Positions 1-9,384 of a stretch of DNA of 64,000 bases are shown one piece after another. Within the stretch, counting starts at the first letter, position 1. Each line of letters opens with the position of its first letter. This DNA is from Deltaproteobacteria bacterium (lineage in GTDB: Bacteria; Desulfobacterota; Syntrophia; Syntrophales; UBA2210), in NCBI GenBank assembly GCA_016933965.1, contig JAFGTS010000029.1:1-64000 (forward strand), given 5' to 3'. The notes below the pieces were generated by a model. The model was not told the origin of the DNA, did not search any database, and saw only the letters and a list, made by a program, of their open reading frames with translations. Position numbers and translations under genes: made by a program.

Positions 1-68
1 ATAGGTAATGAAAATTCATTACGGGCGATTATGAGCATATTCAATGGTTCTGTCAAGTATAAAACGGT

Positions 69-193
69 GGCAAAGCGACAAAGGGGCAGAGGGGCAAAGC
101 GACAAAGTGAAAAGCCCCCCTTTAATAAAGGGGGGTTGGGGGGATTTTACATACACAAATCCCTCCCGGCCTCCCTTTACGAAAGGGAGGAGA
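69..193. repeat. Palindromic intergenic repeat, inverted pair
   Basis: Two 15-bp direct repeats (GGCAAAGCGACAAAG, at 69-83 and 93-107) are followed by a perfect palindrome of C6-TTTAATAAA-G6 type (115-135) with a GGGGGGATTTTAC tail. A second, diverged copy lies in reverse orientation at about 157-192 (CCTCCCTTTACGAAAGGGAGG core). The two copies therefore form an inverted pair. It resembles REP/MITE-like palindromes common between genes in deltaproteobacteria. It has no coding capacity. It sits just downstream of the first exporter gene and could act as a transcription end or RNA stabiliser. The rest of 1-288 shows nothing else. Confidence 0.7.
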
Positions 194-288
194 AAAACCC
201 CAGGACCCAGACCCAAGATTACGCTTCAGAAGGGATGTGCATCCCGGTAGAAGAACGCCTCTGTAATGTTGGAGTTATGCCACAGGAA

Positions 289-2964
289 TTACAGAGATTT
301 TTCCTCTTCCTGTTCCAGCCCCAGCAGCCGGTCGAGATCCAGGTATTTCCTGATTCGTGACTCTGATTTGTACGTTTTGAGATCAACGCCCGATGCCATG
401 ATGACGGCGGGGAGTACGATGAGAGCGCCGACAGTGGTGGCCACCATGGTCATTGCCATGAGCACCCCGAAGAGAATGACGGGAATGAAGGTTGACACGG
501 TAAAGACCATGAATCCCAGTATCAGGGCCAGTGATGTGAACGTGATCGCTTTGCCCGCCACGGCAAGGGTGCGGGTGATCGTCTCATCCACGGGGAGCCC
601 CAGGGCCCGGTTGTGCCGGAAAGTATTGAGGAAATGAATGGTATCGTCCACACCGATGCCGATGGTAATGGCCGCGATGAGCGAGGTCACCATGTCAAGA
701 TTGATGCCGAGCCATCCCATGATCCCGAAATTCAGTATCACGGCCACGCTCATGGGGACCAGGGCCAGTGGCGCCGCTTTAATTTGATTGAAAAGAAGAG
801 CGACGATGAGTCCCACGATAATAAGGGAAAGAAAGAGACTGGTCATCTGACCCGTTACAATGTAGTGGACAAGTTTCTCCTCGATCATGGGGAATCCCGA
901 GATCGTGTAACCGATGTTACGGGGAAGCTCCGTCCGGAGATACTGGTCCATCCGTTCCGAGACCATCTTTATTTCCGCCGTCCCCACGGAATGGTCTTTT
1001 CTCTGCTGAAGCCGGGCCAGGATGTTTACCGTTCTGAATTCTCCATCAACGAAGGGCTCGAACTCGTCGAAGCGGCCGTCGAAGTCATCGTCATCACCGC
1101 CGTAGATCTCCAGGTAATCGATAATATCGGACTGCCGCTGAGGGATCGCGTAAAATGTCCGCTCATCGTTATTCATGGCCATGTGCATGGTCTTGACAAG
1201 ATCGGGAAAGGCATCGGTCCTTCCGATGAAAAGGTCCCTGTTTTCCGGTGCCATGAGCCAGGCACGGAACCGCTCCACGACTTCGAGGAACTCGCGGTCC
1301 TTGACACCATCGGGCCTTCTCGAATCGAGAAGGATCGCGAATCCCTCGAACCCCCCGAATTTCTCGGCGATCTCCGTTGCGTTGTCCCGGATCACGTCCC
1401 CCTCCTTCATGTAATTGAGGAACACCGTTTCCACGTTGAGCCTGAACGCGCCGGCGATGCCGAAGATGATCAGTATGGTCACGACGGCGAGGACTTTTCT
1501 GTAATGAACCACGGCCGCTTTCGTCGTCAGGGCGATCACGCGGTCCACCAGGGTGGTCTTGAGGGTCTTGTCCCGGTTCATGAGAAGGGACGGTATGGTG
1601 TGCGGAAGGACGGCCAGTCCCGCCGGGATCAGGGAAGAAGAGATGAAAACGGCGAACATGACCCCCACGGCCGAGTAAAATCCCCAGTCCCTGATGGCGG
1701 TGATCTCGCTGGAGATCAGGGTTATGAAGGCGATGAAGGTCGTCAGCCCCGCCAGCAGGACCGTCAGTGATATGTGGGACATGGAGCGGGACAGGCCCTT
1801 GCGCTTGTCGTCACCACTGATCATCGCGAAATCGGCGTAATACTGGTTGAGAATGTGGATCGAATAGGAACTTCCCACGGCGATCATAAGCGGCGGCAGG
1901 GAAAGGTCCACGGAAGAGATCCTGTGGCCCAGGTACCCCATGAGCCCCATGATCCAGATCTCCGTCAGGCTCAGGGTTATAAAGGGAAGGACCACGCCCC
2001 GCAGGGAGCGGAAATTGAAGTAAAAGACGATGATCACCACCAGCATGACGATCGGTACCAGCGTATAGAGATCGCGGTGCATGTAATTATGAAAGCCGAT
2101 ATTGATGATCGGGATACCCGTGGGGACCGTTTTCAGGTCATGGTGCCCGTCGATGAGTTCCTTTATTTCCCGCGCAATAGGGTCCTGGTCCGCCAGGTTG
2201 ATGAACTTGATCATGACCGAGAAATCGGTTATATTTCCCGTTTTGTCGTCCCGCCGGTAGAGGGCCCCCTCAAAGGAGGGATTGCGTTCCAGCCGCTGCC
2301 GGAATGTCCGGATCTCTTCCGGCGACCGGGGGAGCAGGCGTTTCCCCTGATCGTCTTTTTCTATGATGTCATAGGCGGTCAGGACATCGTCTTCGCCGGA
2401 GATATCCTTCATGGTAAGGGGTGAAATGACCTCGTCGATGATCTCCTGTTTCTTGAAATCATAAGTTTTCAAAAGCTCAGCGCGTATCTTTTTCAGCTGT
2501 CGGCCGCCGAGGTGGTCCGATTCGCCGAAGAGTACCCGGCACTTTCTCTCCAGGTAGCGGTGAAAGGGCGGGTCCTTTTGAAAAGCATCCAGAAGCTCAT
2601 GACGGGTGAGGTCCCCGGCGCCGGCCAGTTCGTCGAACTTCGCGATCCGCCCGTTTTCCCCTTCGCGGTCGAAATCCTTGTATTCCTCAAGATCGGTCAG
2701 GAGTGCGTCGATCCTCGACAGGGTGTCCGGACGCCAGAGGTCACCATCGGAAACCGACAGGATAATGAAGCGGCCGTTGTCACCGTAGATTTCCTTTATT
2801 CCTTCATAGAAGAGATATTCATGATCGCTTTTCGGCATGAAGGCTTCGATGGCGTTGCTGAATTGGAGCTTCAGCATGCCCGGTGCCAGCAGTACCGTGA
2901 TCAGGAGCAAATAGAGGAGAACCACAACGGGTCTTCTCGTAACGAAACCGATGTACCTGTTCAT
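289..2964 (-). CDS. RND-superfamily MMPL exporter (COG1033 type)
   Basis: An 891-residue inner-membrane protein with the two-fold RND/MMPL layout. TM1 is near residues 13-33, followed by a large periplasmic loop to about 290, then five TM segments that include the AVGSSYSIHILNQY helix. A seventh TM near 500 precedes a second periplasmic loop and five more TM segments with GIGVDDTIHFLNTF. The matched polar helices in both halves are where RND-type proteins relay protons. Family members export lipids, hopanoids or other hydrophobic compounds; the substrate here cannot be read from sequence. The gene is the second of a tandem pair with 3058-5721, 93 bp apart, probably one transcript. No outer-membrane channel or adaptor gene is adjacent. 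The family call is firm, the cargo unknown. Confidence 0.88.
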   Translation of the reverse strand: MNRYIGFVTRRPVVVLLYLLLITVLLAPGMLKLQFSNAIEAFMPKSDHEYLFYEGIKEIYGDNGRFIILSVSDGDLWRPDTLSRIDALLTDLEEYKDFDREGENGRIAKFDELAGAGDLTRHELLDAFQKDPPFHRYLERKCRVLFGESDHLGGRQLKKIRAELLKTYDFKKQEIIDEVISPLTMKDISGEDDVLTAYDIIEKDDQGKRLLPRSPEEIRTFRQRLERNPSFEGALYRRDDKTGNITDFSVMIKFINLADQDPIAREIKELIDGHHDLKTVPTGIPIINIGFHNYMHRDLYTLVPIVMLVVIIVFYFNFRSLRGVVLPFITLSLTEIWIMGLMGYLGHRISSVDLSLPPLMIAVGSSYSIHILNQYYADFAMISGDDKRKGLSRSMSHISLTVLLAGLTTFIAFITLISSEITAIRDWGFYSAVGVMFAVFISSSLIPAGLAVLPHTIPSLLMNRDKTLKTTLVDRVIALTTKAAVVHYRKVLAVVTILIIFGIAGAFRLNVETVFLNYMKEGDVIRDNATEIAEKFGGFEGFAILLDSRRPDGVKDREFLEVVERFRAWLMAPENRDLFIGRTDAFPDLVKTMHMAMNNDERTFYAIPQRQSDIIDYLEIYGGDDDDFDGRFDEFEPFVDGEFRTVNILARLQQRKDHSVGTAEIKMVSERMDQYLRTELPRNIGYTISGFPMIEEKLVHYIVTGQMTSLFLSLIIVGLIVALLFNQIKAAPLALVPMSVAVILNFGIMGWLGINLDMVTSLIAAITIGIGVDDTIHFLNTFRHNRALGLPVDETITRTLAVAGKAITFTSLALILGFMVFTVSTFIPVILFGVLMAMTMVATTVGALIVLPAVIMASGVDLKTYKSESRIRKYLDLDRLLGLEQEEEKSL

Positions 2965-3057
2965 ACCATCAATCCCCTTATGTGGCGAATTCGCAGGAAG
3001 CGGGATTTTTACAGAGCCGCCCCGGATGCCCAGATCGTACGACTTTTCTCTATCATC

Positions 3058-5721
3058 TCATTTATATTCTTCAAGTCCGAGAAACCGGTCAAGATTGACC
3101 ATGTTCCAGAACCAGGATTTTTCTTCCCGCACGGTAAGGTTGATACCCGTCGCCTTGATGGTGGAGGGGAGGACAAGCAGGGCGCCGATGGTCGTGTTGA
3201 TCATCGTCGATGCCGTCAGTATTCCAAAAAGGATGATGGGCTTGAAGTGAGAGGTGATAAGAACCGAAAATCCGAATATCAGTGCCAGGGAGGTGAAAAT
3301 GATGGCCTTCCCCGATACCGCCAGAGTGCGGGCGATCGTTTCGTCCACGCCGTGCCCGAGGGCGCGGTTCCGGCGGTAGGTGTTCAGAAAGTGAATGGTA
3401 TCATCCACGCCGATGCCGATGGTGATGGCCGCAATAACCGAGGTGGCCATATCAAGGGCGATCCCGAACCACCCCATGATGCCGAAATTGATGATAACCG
3501 CCGTGCTCATGGGGATCAGCGCCAGGGGCCCCGCCTTCAGCCGCTGAAAGAGGAACATCACGATCAACCCCACTACGAGAAGTGAGAGAAAGAGGCTCTG
3601 TATCTGTCCCTTGATGACGTAATAGACGAACTTGACATTCATCATGGGGAATCCCGAAAGGGTATAGGTGAAAGGCGCCGGCAGATTGCTGTCCAGGTAA
3701 TCGCCTATTTTTGCGAAGATATGCTTGATGATCGTGGTGTTGACCTCTTCCTGCTGTTTCCGGGAGAGCCGTGCCAGGATGTTGGTCGTCTGATAGGTGC
3801 CGTCGACGAAGGGCTCGAATTCATCGTATCGTCCGTCGGAGTCATCATCGTCACCGCCGTACAGTTCCAGGTAATCCACGATGTCGATACGGTTCTCCGG
3901 GATCCGGTAGCGGTCCCGGTCATCGTTGTTCATGGCCATGTGCATGGTCTTGATGAAGTCCGAGAACGCGTCGGTGCGGCCGATGTTCAGGTCGGCGTTT
4001 TCCTCCGCCACGAGCCATTGCCGCAGTTCTTCGACGACGTTCAGCAGGCGGGGGTCTTTGACGCCGTCAGGCGAGCCCGAATTGATGAGGATGTTGAACC
4101 CCCAGCCGCCCCCCAGTTTTTCCCCGATGATCTGCGTGTTGACCCGGATCGTGTCATGTTCCTTGAAGTAGGTGAGAAAGGCGGTTTCCACCTTCAATCT
4201 GAACATGCCCACGATCGAGATACAAACAATGACACCCACGACGATCAGCACGGCGTAGTAGTGTTCCGTGCTGCCACGCACCGCCAGGCGGATGATGGAA
4301 TCGATGACGGTCTGCTTCCTTTTATTGTCCTTCGTGAGCATGAGTGCCGGCATTTTGTGGGGCAGGAGCATGAGCCCTGCCGGTATGAGCGAGCAGGATA
4401 TGGCCACGGCGAACATGACGCCCACGGCAGAGCAGATGCCCCACTCCCTGATGGCGGAGACCTCGCTGGTCGCCAGCGTCATGAAGGCGATGAAGGTCGT
4501 GATACCCGCCAGGAGGACCGTCAGGGATATGTGGAACATGGTTGTTCGCAGACCCTCCTGTTTTCCGGCCGCCGTGATGATGTCGAAGTCCGTATAGTAC
4601 TGGTTCAGGATATGTATAGCGTAGGAACTGCCCACGGCTATCATGAGCGGCGGCAGGGCGACCCCCACGCCGGTGATCTTGACCCCCACGTATCCCATGA
4701 GACCGAGGATCCATAATTCAGCCATTCCCAGCGTTGTCAGGGGGAGGAGCACTCCCCGTAAGGAACGGAAATTGAAGTAGAAAATGATGACTACCACCAG
4801 AAGGACCAGGGGGACGTTCCGGAACAGGTCATCGTGCATGTAGTCGTTCATCCACATGTTGACGACGGCGACACCGGTGGGAACGATGTGGAGATCGGAA
4901 TGACCGTCCACGATCTCCATCATTTCCCGGATGGTGGGGTCCTGGTCTTCCAGGTTGATGAACTTGACGATGATACCGAAATCGGTGATCTTCCCCGTTT
5001 CAGGAGACCGCGCGTATATTCCCTTCTCAAAGGCCGGGTTTCGCAGGAGCTTTTCCCTGAAGGCCGCTACCTCTTCGGTCGTTGCCGGCAGTATCCGATT
5101 CCCTGCGTCGTCCTCCTCTATAAGGTCGTAGGTTTCCAGGACATCGCCCTCACCGGTGATATCCTTCGCCGTCAGGGGCGAAAGGATGGTGTCGATCACC
5201 TGCCGCTCCTTGAAAGCGAAGGTCCGGGAGAGCTCCCTTCGCAGCTTCTTCAGGTCCTTTTCACGGAGATAATCCCTCCCGCCGATGTGTTTTTTTATCT
5301 TCCGGTCCAGTACACGGAAAAAGGGAGGATCATCCCTGAACATTCCAAGGAGTTGCGTACTTTCCATGCCGCCCTGCGCCATGACGGCGTCGAACCGGTT
5401 CAGGCGGTCTTCCTCCCGCTGCCGGTCGAAATCCTTGTACTCTTCCAGGTCGATGATGATATTGTTGATGCGCTTGATAGTTTCGGGGTCCCAGAGGTCT
5501 TTGTCGGAAACGGCCATGATGAAGAACCTGCCGTTGTCACCATATATCTTCTTGACCTGTTTATAGTAGATGTACTCGCTGTCATGCTCCGGCATGAAGG
5601 ATTCGACGGAGTTGTCGAACTCGAGCCTGCCGATACCGGGAATAAGGGCCAGAGTGATGATGAAGAGAATAACGAGGACCGTCACCGGTCTTCGCAGGGC
5701 GAAATTGATGTATCTGTTCAT
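3058..5721 (-). CDS. RND-superfamily MMPL exporter, tandem paralogue
   Basis: An 887-residue paralogue of the downstream exporter, alike from end to end (same MNRYI start, AVGSSYAIHILNQYYTDF and GIGVDDTIHFLNTYRRN helices). It has twelve predicted TM segments and two large periplasmic loops, the normal length for COG1033 proteins. It is first in the two-gene operon, with a candidate sigma-70 promoter about 57 bp upstream. Near-equal lengths and aligned motifs point to gene duplication; the two may form a heteromer or handle different substrates (inference). Confidence 0.88.
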   Translation of the reverse strand: MNRYINFALRRPVTVLVILFIITLALIPGIGRLEFDNSVESFMPEHDSEYIYYKQVKKIYGDNGRFFIMAVSDKDLWDPETIKRINNIIIDLEEYKDFDRQREEDRLNRFDAVMAQGGMESTQLLGMFRDDPPFFRVLDRKIKKHIGGRDYLREKDLKKLRRELSRTFAFKERQVIDTILSPLTAKDITGEGDVLETYDLIEEDDAGNRILPATTEEVAAFREKLLRNPAFEKGIYARSPETGKITDFGIIVKFINLEDQDPTIREMMEIVDGHSDLHIVPTGVAVVNMWMNDYMHDDLFRNVPLVLLVVVIIFYFNFRSLRGVLLPLTTLGMAELWILGLMGYVGVKITGVGVALPPLMIAVGSSYAIHILNQYYTDFDIITAAGKQEGLRTTMFHISLTVLLAGITTFIAFMTLATSEVSAIREWGICSAVGVMFAVAISCSLIPAGLMLLPHKMPALMLTKDNKRKQTVIDSIIRLAVRGSTEHYYAVLIVVGVIVCISIVGMFRLKVETAFLTYFKEHDTIRVNTQIIGEKLGGGWGFNILINSGSPDGVKDPRLLNVVEELRQWLVAEENADLNIGRTDAFSDFIKTMHMAMNNDDRDRYRIPENRIDIVDYLELYGGDDDDSDGRYDEFEPFVDGTYQTTNILARLSRKQQEEVNTTIIKHIFAKIGDYLDSNLPAPFTYTLSGFPMMNVKFVYYVIKGQIQSLFLSLLVVGLIVMFLFQRLKAGPLALIPMSTAVIINFGIMGWFGIALDMATSVIAAITIGIGVDDTIHFLNTYRRNRALGHGVDETIARTLAVSGKAIIFTSLALIFGFSVLITSHFKPIILFGILTASTMINTTIGALLVLPSTIKATGINLTVREEKSWFWNMVNLDRFLGLEEYK

Positions 5722-5777
5722 GAATATCCGCTTCCGCTCTCGATTTTTCCGGATATACCCCCGAAATGTGACGCGTG

Positions 5778-5806
5778 ATTTAACTATATATGTTTCCCTC
5801 TGTCAA
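5778..5806 (-). promoter_or_regulatory. Candidate sigma-70 promoter for the MMPL pair
   Basis: On the minus strand a perfect TTGACA (5801-5806) is followed by a 17-bp spacer and TTAAAT (5778-5783). The -10 box is weak, so this is only a moderate call. It lies about 57 bp upstream of the exporter start at 5721. Confidence 0.45.
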
Positions 5807-6011
5807 ACGGTATCTTGTGCGAATTCCCCGGATGGCCTTTCTGTTATGAACACCCGGCCCCATGCCGCTCATCAGGCGACCGCCCCGTCAGGAGGTCCTC
5901 AGAGTAACAAGTCGTTGAGAAAAGCATCCATGTATGCTACAGGACAGGAACATGCCGCCGGATTTCGCGGCGGCCAAATTCCCGGAACAGTTATTTCGAA
6001 AGGAGGTGGCC

Positions 6012-6605
6012 ATGAATCGAAGGACCTTTTGCTCTCTGATGATGGCCGTTGCGGCGAACGTCTGCCTTTTCGGATGCACCAGCCGGCCCGGCGCGATCAG
6101 TTACAGCAGGGACGTTCGGAGTGCCGGGCAGCCCGGTCTTCCCTCTCCGAACGCGATCGTTGTGTTTGACAGCTGGAGTGGCAACACAAAGGCGATAGCG
6201 GAGACGATGGCCCAGAGCCTGGGGTGCGCGGCAATGCCGGTGGATGAAGCCTTCGCTCCGTCGATGGGCGAATATGACCTGCTTCTTGTCGGTTCTCCCG
6301 TCCACGGCGGGATGCCGACGGGCAAGATCGAAAGGTTTCTTTCCGAGATTGAGGTTCCCCGCGCGTCGGCGGTTTTCGTCACCTATGGGGCTCCCCTCTT
6401 CGGGCCTCACACGGCGAACACCTGTCTCGACTCCATGGCGGAAAAGCTGGGCGGGACCTGTTTCGGGACGTTCAAGTGTCACGGCTTTCACCAGATCTTT
6501 CGGACCTACCCGGATCATCCCGACGAAACCGACAGGGCCGACGCAACCCGGTTCGCCACCGGCCTGCTGGAACGGTGCTGCAGCGGAGTCAGGGCACTGG
6601 CATAG
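6012..6605 (+). CDS. Exported flavodoxin-like lipoprotein
   Basis: A 197-residue protein starting at ATG 6012 behind a strong AAGGAGG. The N-terminus combines a twin-arginine-like NRRTFC with a hydrophobic stretch and an LFGC lipobox (Cys near residue 21), suggesting Tat export and lipid anchoring. The mature part has a flavodoxin fold: the FMN phosphate-loop signature FDSWSGNTKAIAE, then LLVGSPVHGGMPTGKIERFL and VTYGAPLFG. Flavodoxins are one-electron FMN carriers normally found in the cytoplasm, and Tat transport would allow export of a folded FMN protein. It could serve periplasmic electron transfer or be a flavodoxin-like reductase. It is the first gene on the plus strand after the divergent exporters. 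Confidence 0.75.
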   Translation: MNRRTFCSLMMAVAANVCLFGCTSRPGAISYSRDVRSAGQPGLPSPNAIVVFDSWSGNTKAIAETMAQSLGCAAMPVDEAFAPSMGEYDLLLVGSPVHGGMPTGKIERFLSEIEVPRASAVFVTYGAPLFGPHTANTCLDSMAEKLGGTCFGTFKCHGFHQIFRTYPDHPDETDRADATRFATGLLERCCSGVRALA

Positions 6606-6660
6606 ACGGTTTCGGAGACGTCCTGCAGCAGAGGTGTCAGTATGAGAACAGGGGTGGACC

Positions 6661-6686
6661 TGTAACCTTTCCCCTCCTCGTACGTT
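6661..6686 (+). promoter_or_regulatory. ECF-sigma promoter, copy 1
   Basis: TGTAACCTTTCCCC (-35 region, from 6661) is followed, after a short spacer, by TACGTT (6681-6686). The same -35 and -10 boxes with identical 14-bp spacing lie directly upstream of the ECF sigma gene at 32826. This copy is about 37 bp upstream of the small secreted protein at 6723, leaving room for a ribosome binding site. The spacing and sequence are typical of ECF-type promoters. Confidence 0.7.
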
Positions 6687-6722
6687 TTACCAGATAACGA
6701 TAACGCGAAAGGGGAAGGTATC

Positions 6723-6893
6723 ATGAAAAAAACATTGGTGATCTTTACGGTCTTGTTCGTGTTGATGTGCGGTATGAGCCCGATGACGGTCTTTGGCGAA
6801 GGCGGCAAGAATCACGGCGAGGTCGGTACCGGTGAGACATCGACCGGGGTGGATAATCAGGGAGACGCCGCACAGGACCGTACCGGGAGATAG
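6723..6893 (+). CDS. Small secreted protein, probable ECF-regulon member
   Basis: A 56-residue ORF with a good ribosome binding site (GGGGAAGG, about 6 bp before ATG). It has a clear signal peptide (MKK, hydrophobic core, cleavage near VFG-EGG), leaving about 31 hydrophilic Gly-, Asp- and Thr-rich residues with no cysteine. I do not recognise the family. It stands alone behind a promoter identical in its boxes to that of the ECF sigma gene 26 kb away, so it is probably an envelope-stress or surface product of that regulon (inference). Confidence 0.6.
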   Translation: MKKTLVIFTVLFVLMCGMSPMTVFGEGGKNHGEVGTGETSTGVDNQGDAAQDRTGR

Positions 6894-6915
6894 GATCCCG
6901 CTGGCCTGTTCGGGA

Positions 6916-9384
6916 TCAGTAACGGCGGCTGTATTGGGGTTTCGTAAAGGTCAGGGAAAGGGTTGTGCCCTCCGTGCCCTCTATGGTGAGGGTGCCGTCC
7001 AGTTGTTCCGTCAGGATCTGGACGAGCTGAAGGCCGAAAGACTTCGCCTCCGACGGTTTCAATCCTTCCGGACAGCCGATGCCGTCGTCACTGACGGTGA
7101 GGGTATATGAACCGTCGCTGTTCTTTGCCATGGCGACGAGGATCCTGCCGTTGCGGTTGCCGGGAAAGGCGTGTTTCAACGCGTTCGAGATCAGTTCGTT
7201 GGTGATGAGGCCGCAGGGGATCGCCGTCTCGATCTCGAACTCGATGTCCTCTATCCGGGTCTCTAATGAGATGTGGCCGGCCATATCGCTGTATGTCTGA
7301 AAGAGATGCTTCGCCAGCCCGTCGAGGTACTCGCCGAAGTTGACCCGTGAAAGGTCCCCCGACAGATAGAGCTTTTCATGGATGAGCGCCATGGAACGCA
7401 CCCGTGAACGGCTCTCTTCCAGGAGGGCGCGGATGTTCTCGTCATCAGTCTGGTCGAGCTGCAGGCTCATCATGCTGGATATGACCTGCATGTTGTTCTT
7501 CACCCGGTGGTGGATTTCCCGGAGCAGCGCTTCCTTCTCCCGAAGGGACCGCTCCCGTTCCTCCTCGGCCTTCTTCCTGCCGGTGATGTCCCGGGCGATC
7601 CCCAGGATGGCGTAGGCGCTTCCTTCCCGCACAATGACGGCCGCTTCCGTCTCCACATATATATGAGTTCCGTCCTTGCGCCTGAGCCTGAACTCGGAGA
7701 GACTCTTCTGAAACCCCGTTTCCTTCAATTCATCGAGAATAGCCGCCGCCTTCATCATCTGCTCTTCGTCAAGGAATGAAAGAAAATTCAGAGATGAGAT
7801 TTCGTTCCTGCTGTATCCCAGCATGTTCAGGGCGGCGGTGTTGGCATCGAGAAAATTTCCGTTGAAATCATTGATGAAAACGGCGTCGAGAGACCGGTCG
7901 AAGAGCGCCTGGTATCGGCGTTCGCTTTCTTCAACCGCCTCCTTGGCGCGGACCTGTTCCGTGATGTCATAGATGACGCCCGAGGCTCCCCGAAGCTCTC
8001 CCTCTTGAAACCGGTACCGGGCATTGAGCAGTATCCAGATGTCCCTGCCCCCCTTCGTTCTGATGCGGTACTCGACCGAGTCGGGGACGCTCTCCCCCCG
8101 TGAGAGTTGGTCTATCCGCTGAAGCGCCAGCGCCCTGCTTTCCTCCGTGAAGAGATCGAAGAGTTTCATGGTCAGCAGTTCATCGCGGGTATATCCCGTA
8201 TATTCGCACATCACGTCGTTAACGCTGATGAAGCGGTTTTCCCGGTAAGCGACCTCATAGATCCCCGCCGGGGCGAATCGTACAAGTTCCCGGTACCGTT
8301 TTTCGCTTTCTTCGAGGGCGTTCTCGATCCGTTTCCGCTCCGTGATATCCCGTGCCACGGAGATGACGGCGATGACTTCGCCGTCGCGATAGAGGGGCGC
8401 GCCGCTGATCTCTCCGAACCTCCGGCGACCGTCCCTGGTAATGAATTCGTAGGTCGTCGAAGAGACATTTTCTCCCCCCAGTACCCGCTGCGTGTCCGCC
8501 AGCGCCTTCTCAAGGTATTCTTCCGGGATAATCCCCAGGTCGGGAAAGAAGGCGCCGATTACTTCCTCGGGCCGGTACCCCAGGATCGGTTTCACCGAGG
8601 GTGAAACGGAGAGGACCCTGAAATCCCTGTCAACGGCATAGATCACGTCGTGAACATTTTCAAAGAAGAGCCGGTAATTTTCTTCGCTCCGGCGCAGCGC
8701 CTCCTCGGCATTTCTTCGTTCGGTAACGTCTTCGCCGGAGCAGAGGACCGCCGTTGGGCGCCCCGTGTCGTCCCGGAGCAGGACATTGTGCCAGTCGATC
8801 ATGCGAAGAGTGCCGTCGCTGGTGATGACCTCATTCTCCGCGTCCGTGACCTCGGCGTCCGGTGAGGTGAGTATCTGCTGGAAAAATTCTCTGACACCAC
8901 GCCGAACATGCTCGGGAAGAAAATTGTCGAACCAGTTCCGCCCTGTGAGCTTGTCCTCGCGGGCGCCGAGTATTTCACACCCCTTTCTGTTGATAAGACG
9001 GATCGTTCCGTCGAGGTCCAGGACAAGGATCATGACGCCGGCCACATCGAGATACTGCTGGATCCGGTTTCTCTCTCCGTGAAGCAGGGAATGGGCCTCC
9101 TTCAGTTCCGTGATCCGGCGGGATGTTACGGTGGCATAACAGAAGGAAAGAAAAAACAGGGGGAAAAAGACCTCGACAAAGTCCTCGATAGGGTCAAAAT
9201 AATCCGTAATTTGAAGATGTTGAAGGGTGTTTGACAGGGCCGAAAAAGTCAGGACCAGCAGCGATACAGCGAGAAGCCTTTTGGGCGTTTTCTCCAGAAT
9301 TGCGTCAGTGATGCGGGGAATGAACATCAAGGCGGTAATGCAAATGATGAGGGTCACTGTTTCAAACAGGGCGCTGTATGTCAT
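6916..9384 (-). CDS. Membrane-anchored multi-PAS sensor histidine kinase (HisKA_2 type)
   Basis: An 822-residue kinase. The N-terminal ~90 residues hold three hydrophobic segments. Four PAS domains follow, at roughly 115-225, 235-350, 360-475 and 485-600, each closing on a GxxxDITE-like PAC motif. After these come a HisKA_2 phospho-acceptor region (EIHHRVKNNMQ, His near 617) and an HATPase domain with a G1-like DDGIGCP box. HisKA_2 kinases often signal to unusual or stand-alone receivers; no response regulator is adjacent, so it is an orphan here. It overlaps the upstream membrane gene (9362-9661) by 23 bp, so the two are co-translated. The input signal is unknown. Confidence 0.88.
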   Translation of the reverse strand: MTYSALFETVTLIICITALMFIPRITDAILEKTPKRLLAVSLLVLTFSALSNTLQHLQITDYFDPIEDFVEVFFPLFFLSFCYATVTSRRITELKEAHSLLHGERNRIQQYLDVAGVMILVLDLDGTIRLINRKGCEILGAREDKLTGRNWFDNFLPEHVRRGVREFFQQILTSPDAEVTDAENEVITSDGTLRMIDWHNVLLRDDTGRPTAVLCSGEDVTERRNAEEALRRSEENYRLFFENVHDVIYAVDRDFRVLSVSPSVKPILGYRPEEVIGAFFPDLGIIPEEYLEKALADTQRVLGGENVSSTTYEFITRDGRRRFGEISGAPLYRDGEVIAVISVARDITERKRIENALEESEKRYRELVRFAPAGIYEVAYRENRFISVNDVMCEYTGYTRDELLTMKLFDLFTEESRALALQRIDQLSRGESVPDSVEYRIRTKGGRDIWILLNARYRFQEGELRGASGVIYDITEQVRAKEAVEESERRYQALFDRSLDAVFINDFNGNFLDANTAALNMLGYSRNEISSLNFLSFLDEEQMMKAAAILDELKETGFQKSLSEFRLRRKDGTHIYVETEAAVIVREGSAYAILGIARDITGRKKAEEERERSLREKEALLREIHHRVKNNMQVISSMMSLQLDQTDDENIRALLEESRSRVRSMALIHEKLYLSGDLSRVNFGEYLDGLAKHLFQTYSDMAGHISLETRIEDIEFEIETAIPCGLITNELISNALKHAFPGNRNGRILVAMAKNSDGSYTLTVSDDGIGCPEGLKPSEAKSFGLQLVQILTEQLDGTLTIEGTEGTTLSLTFTKPQYSRRY

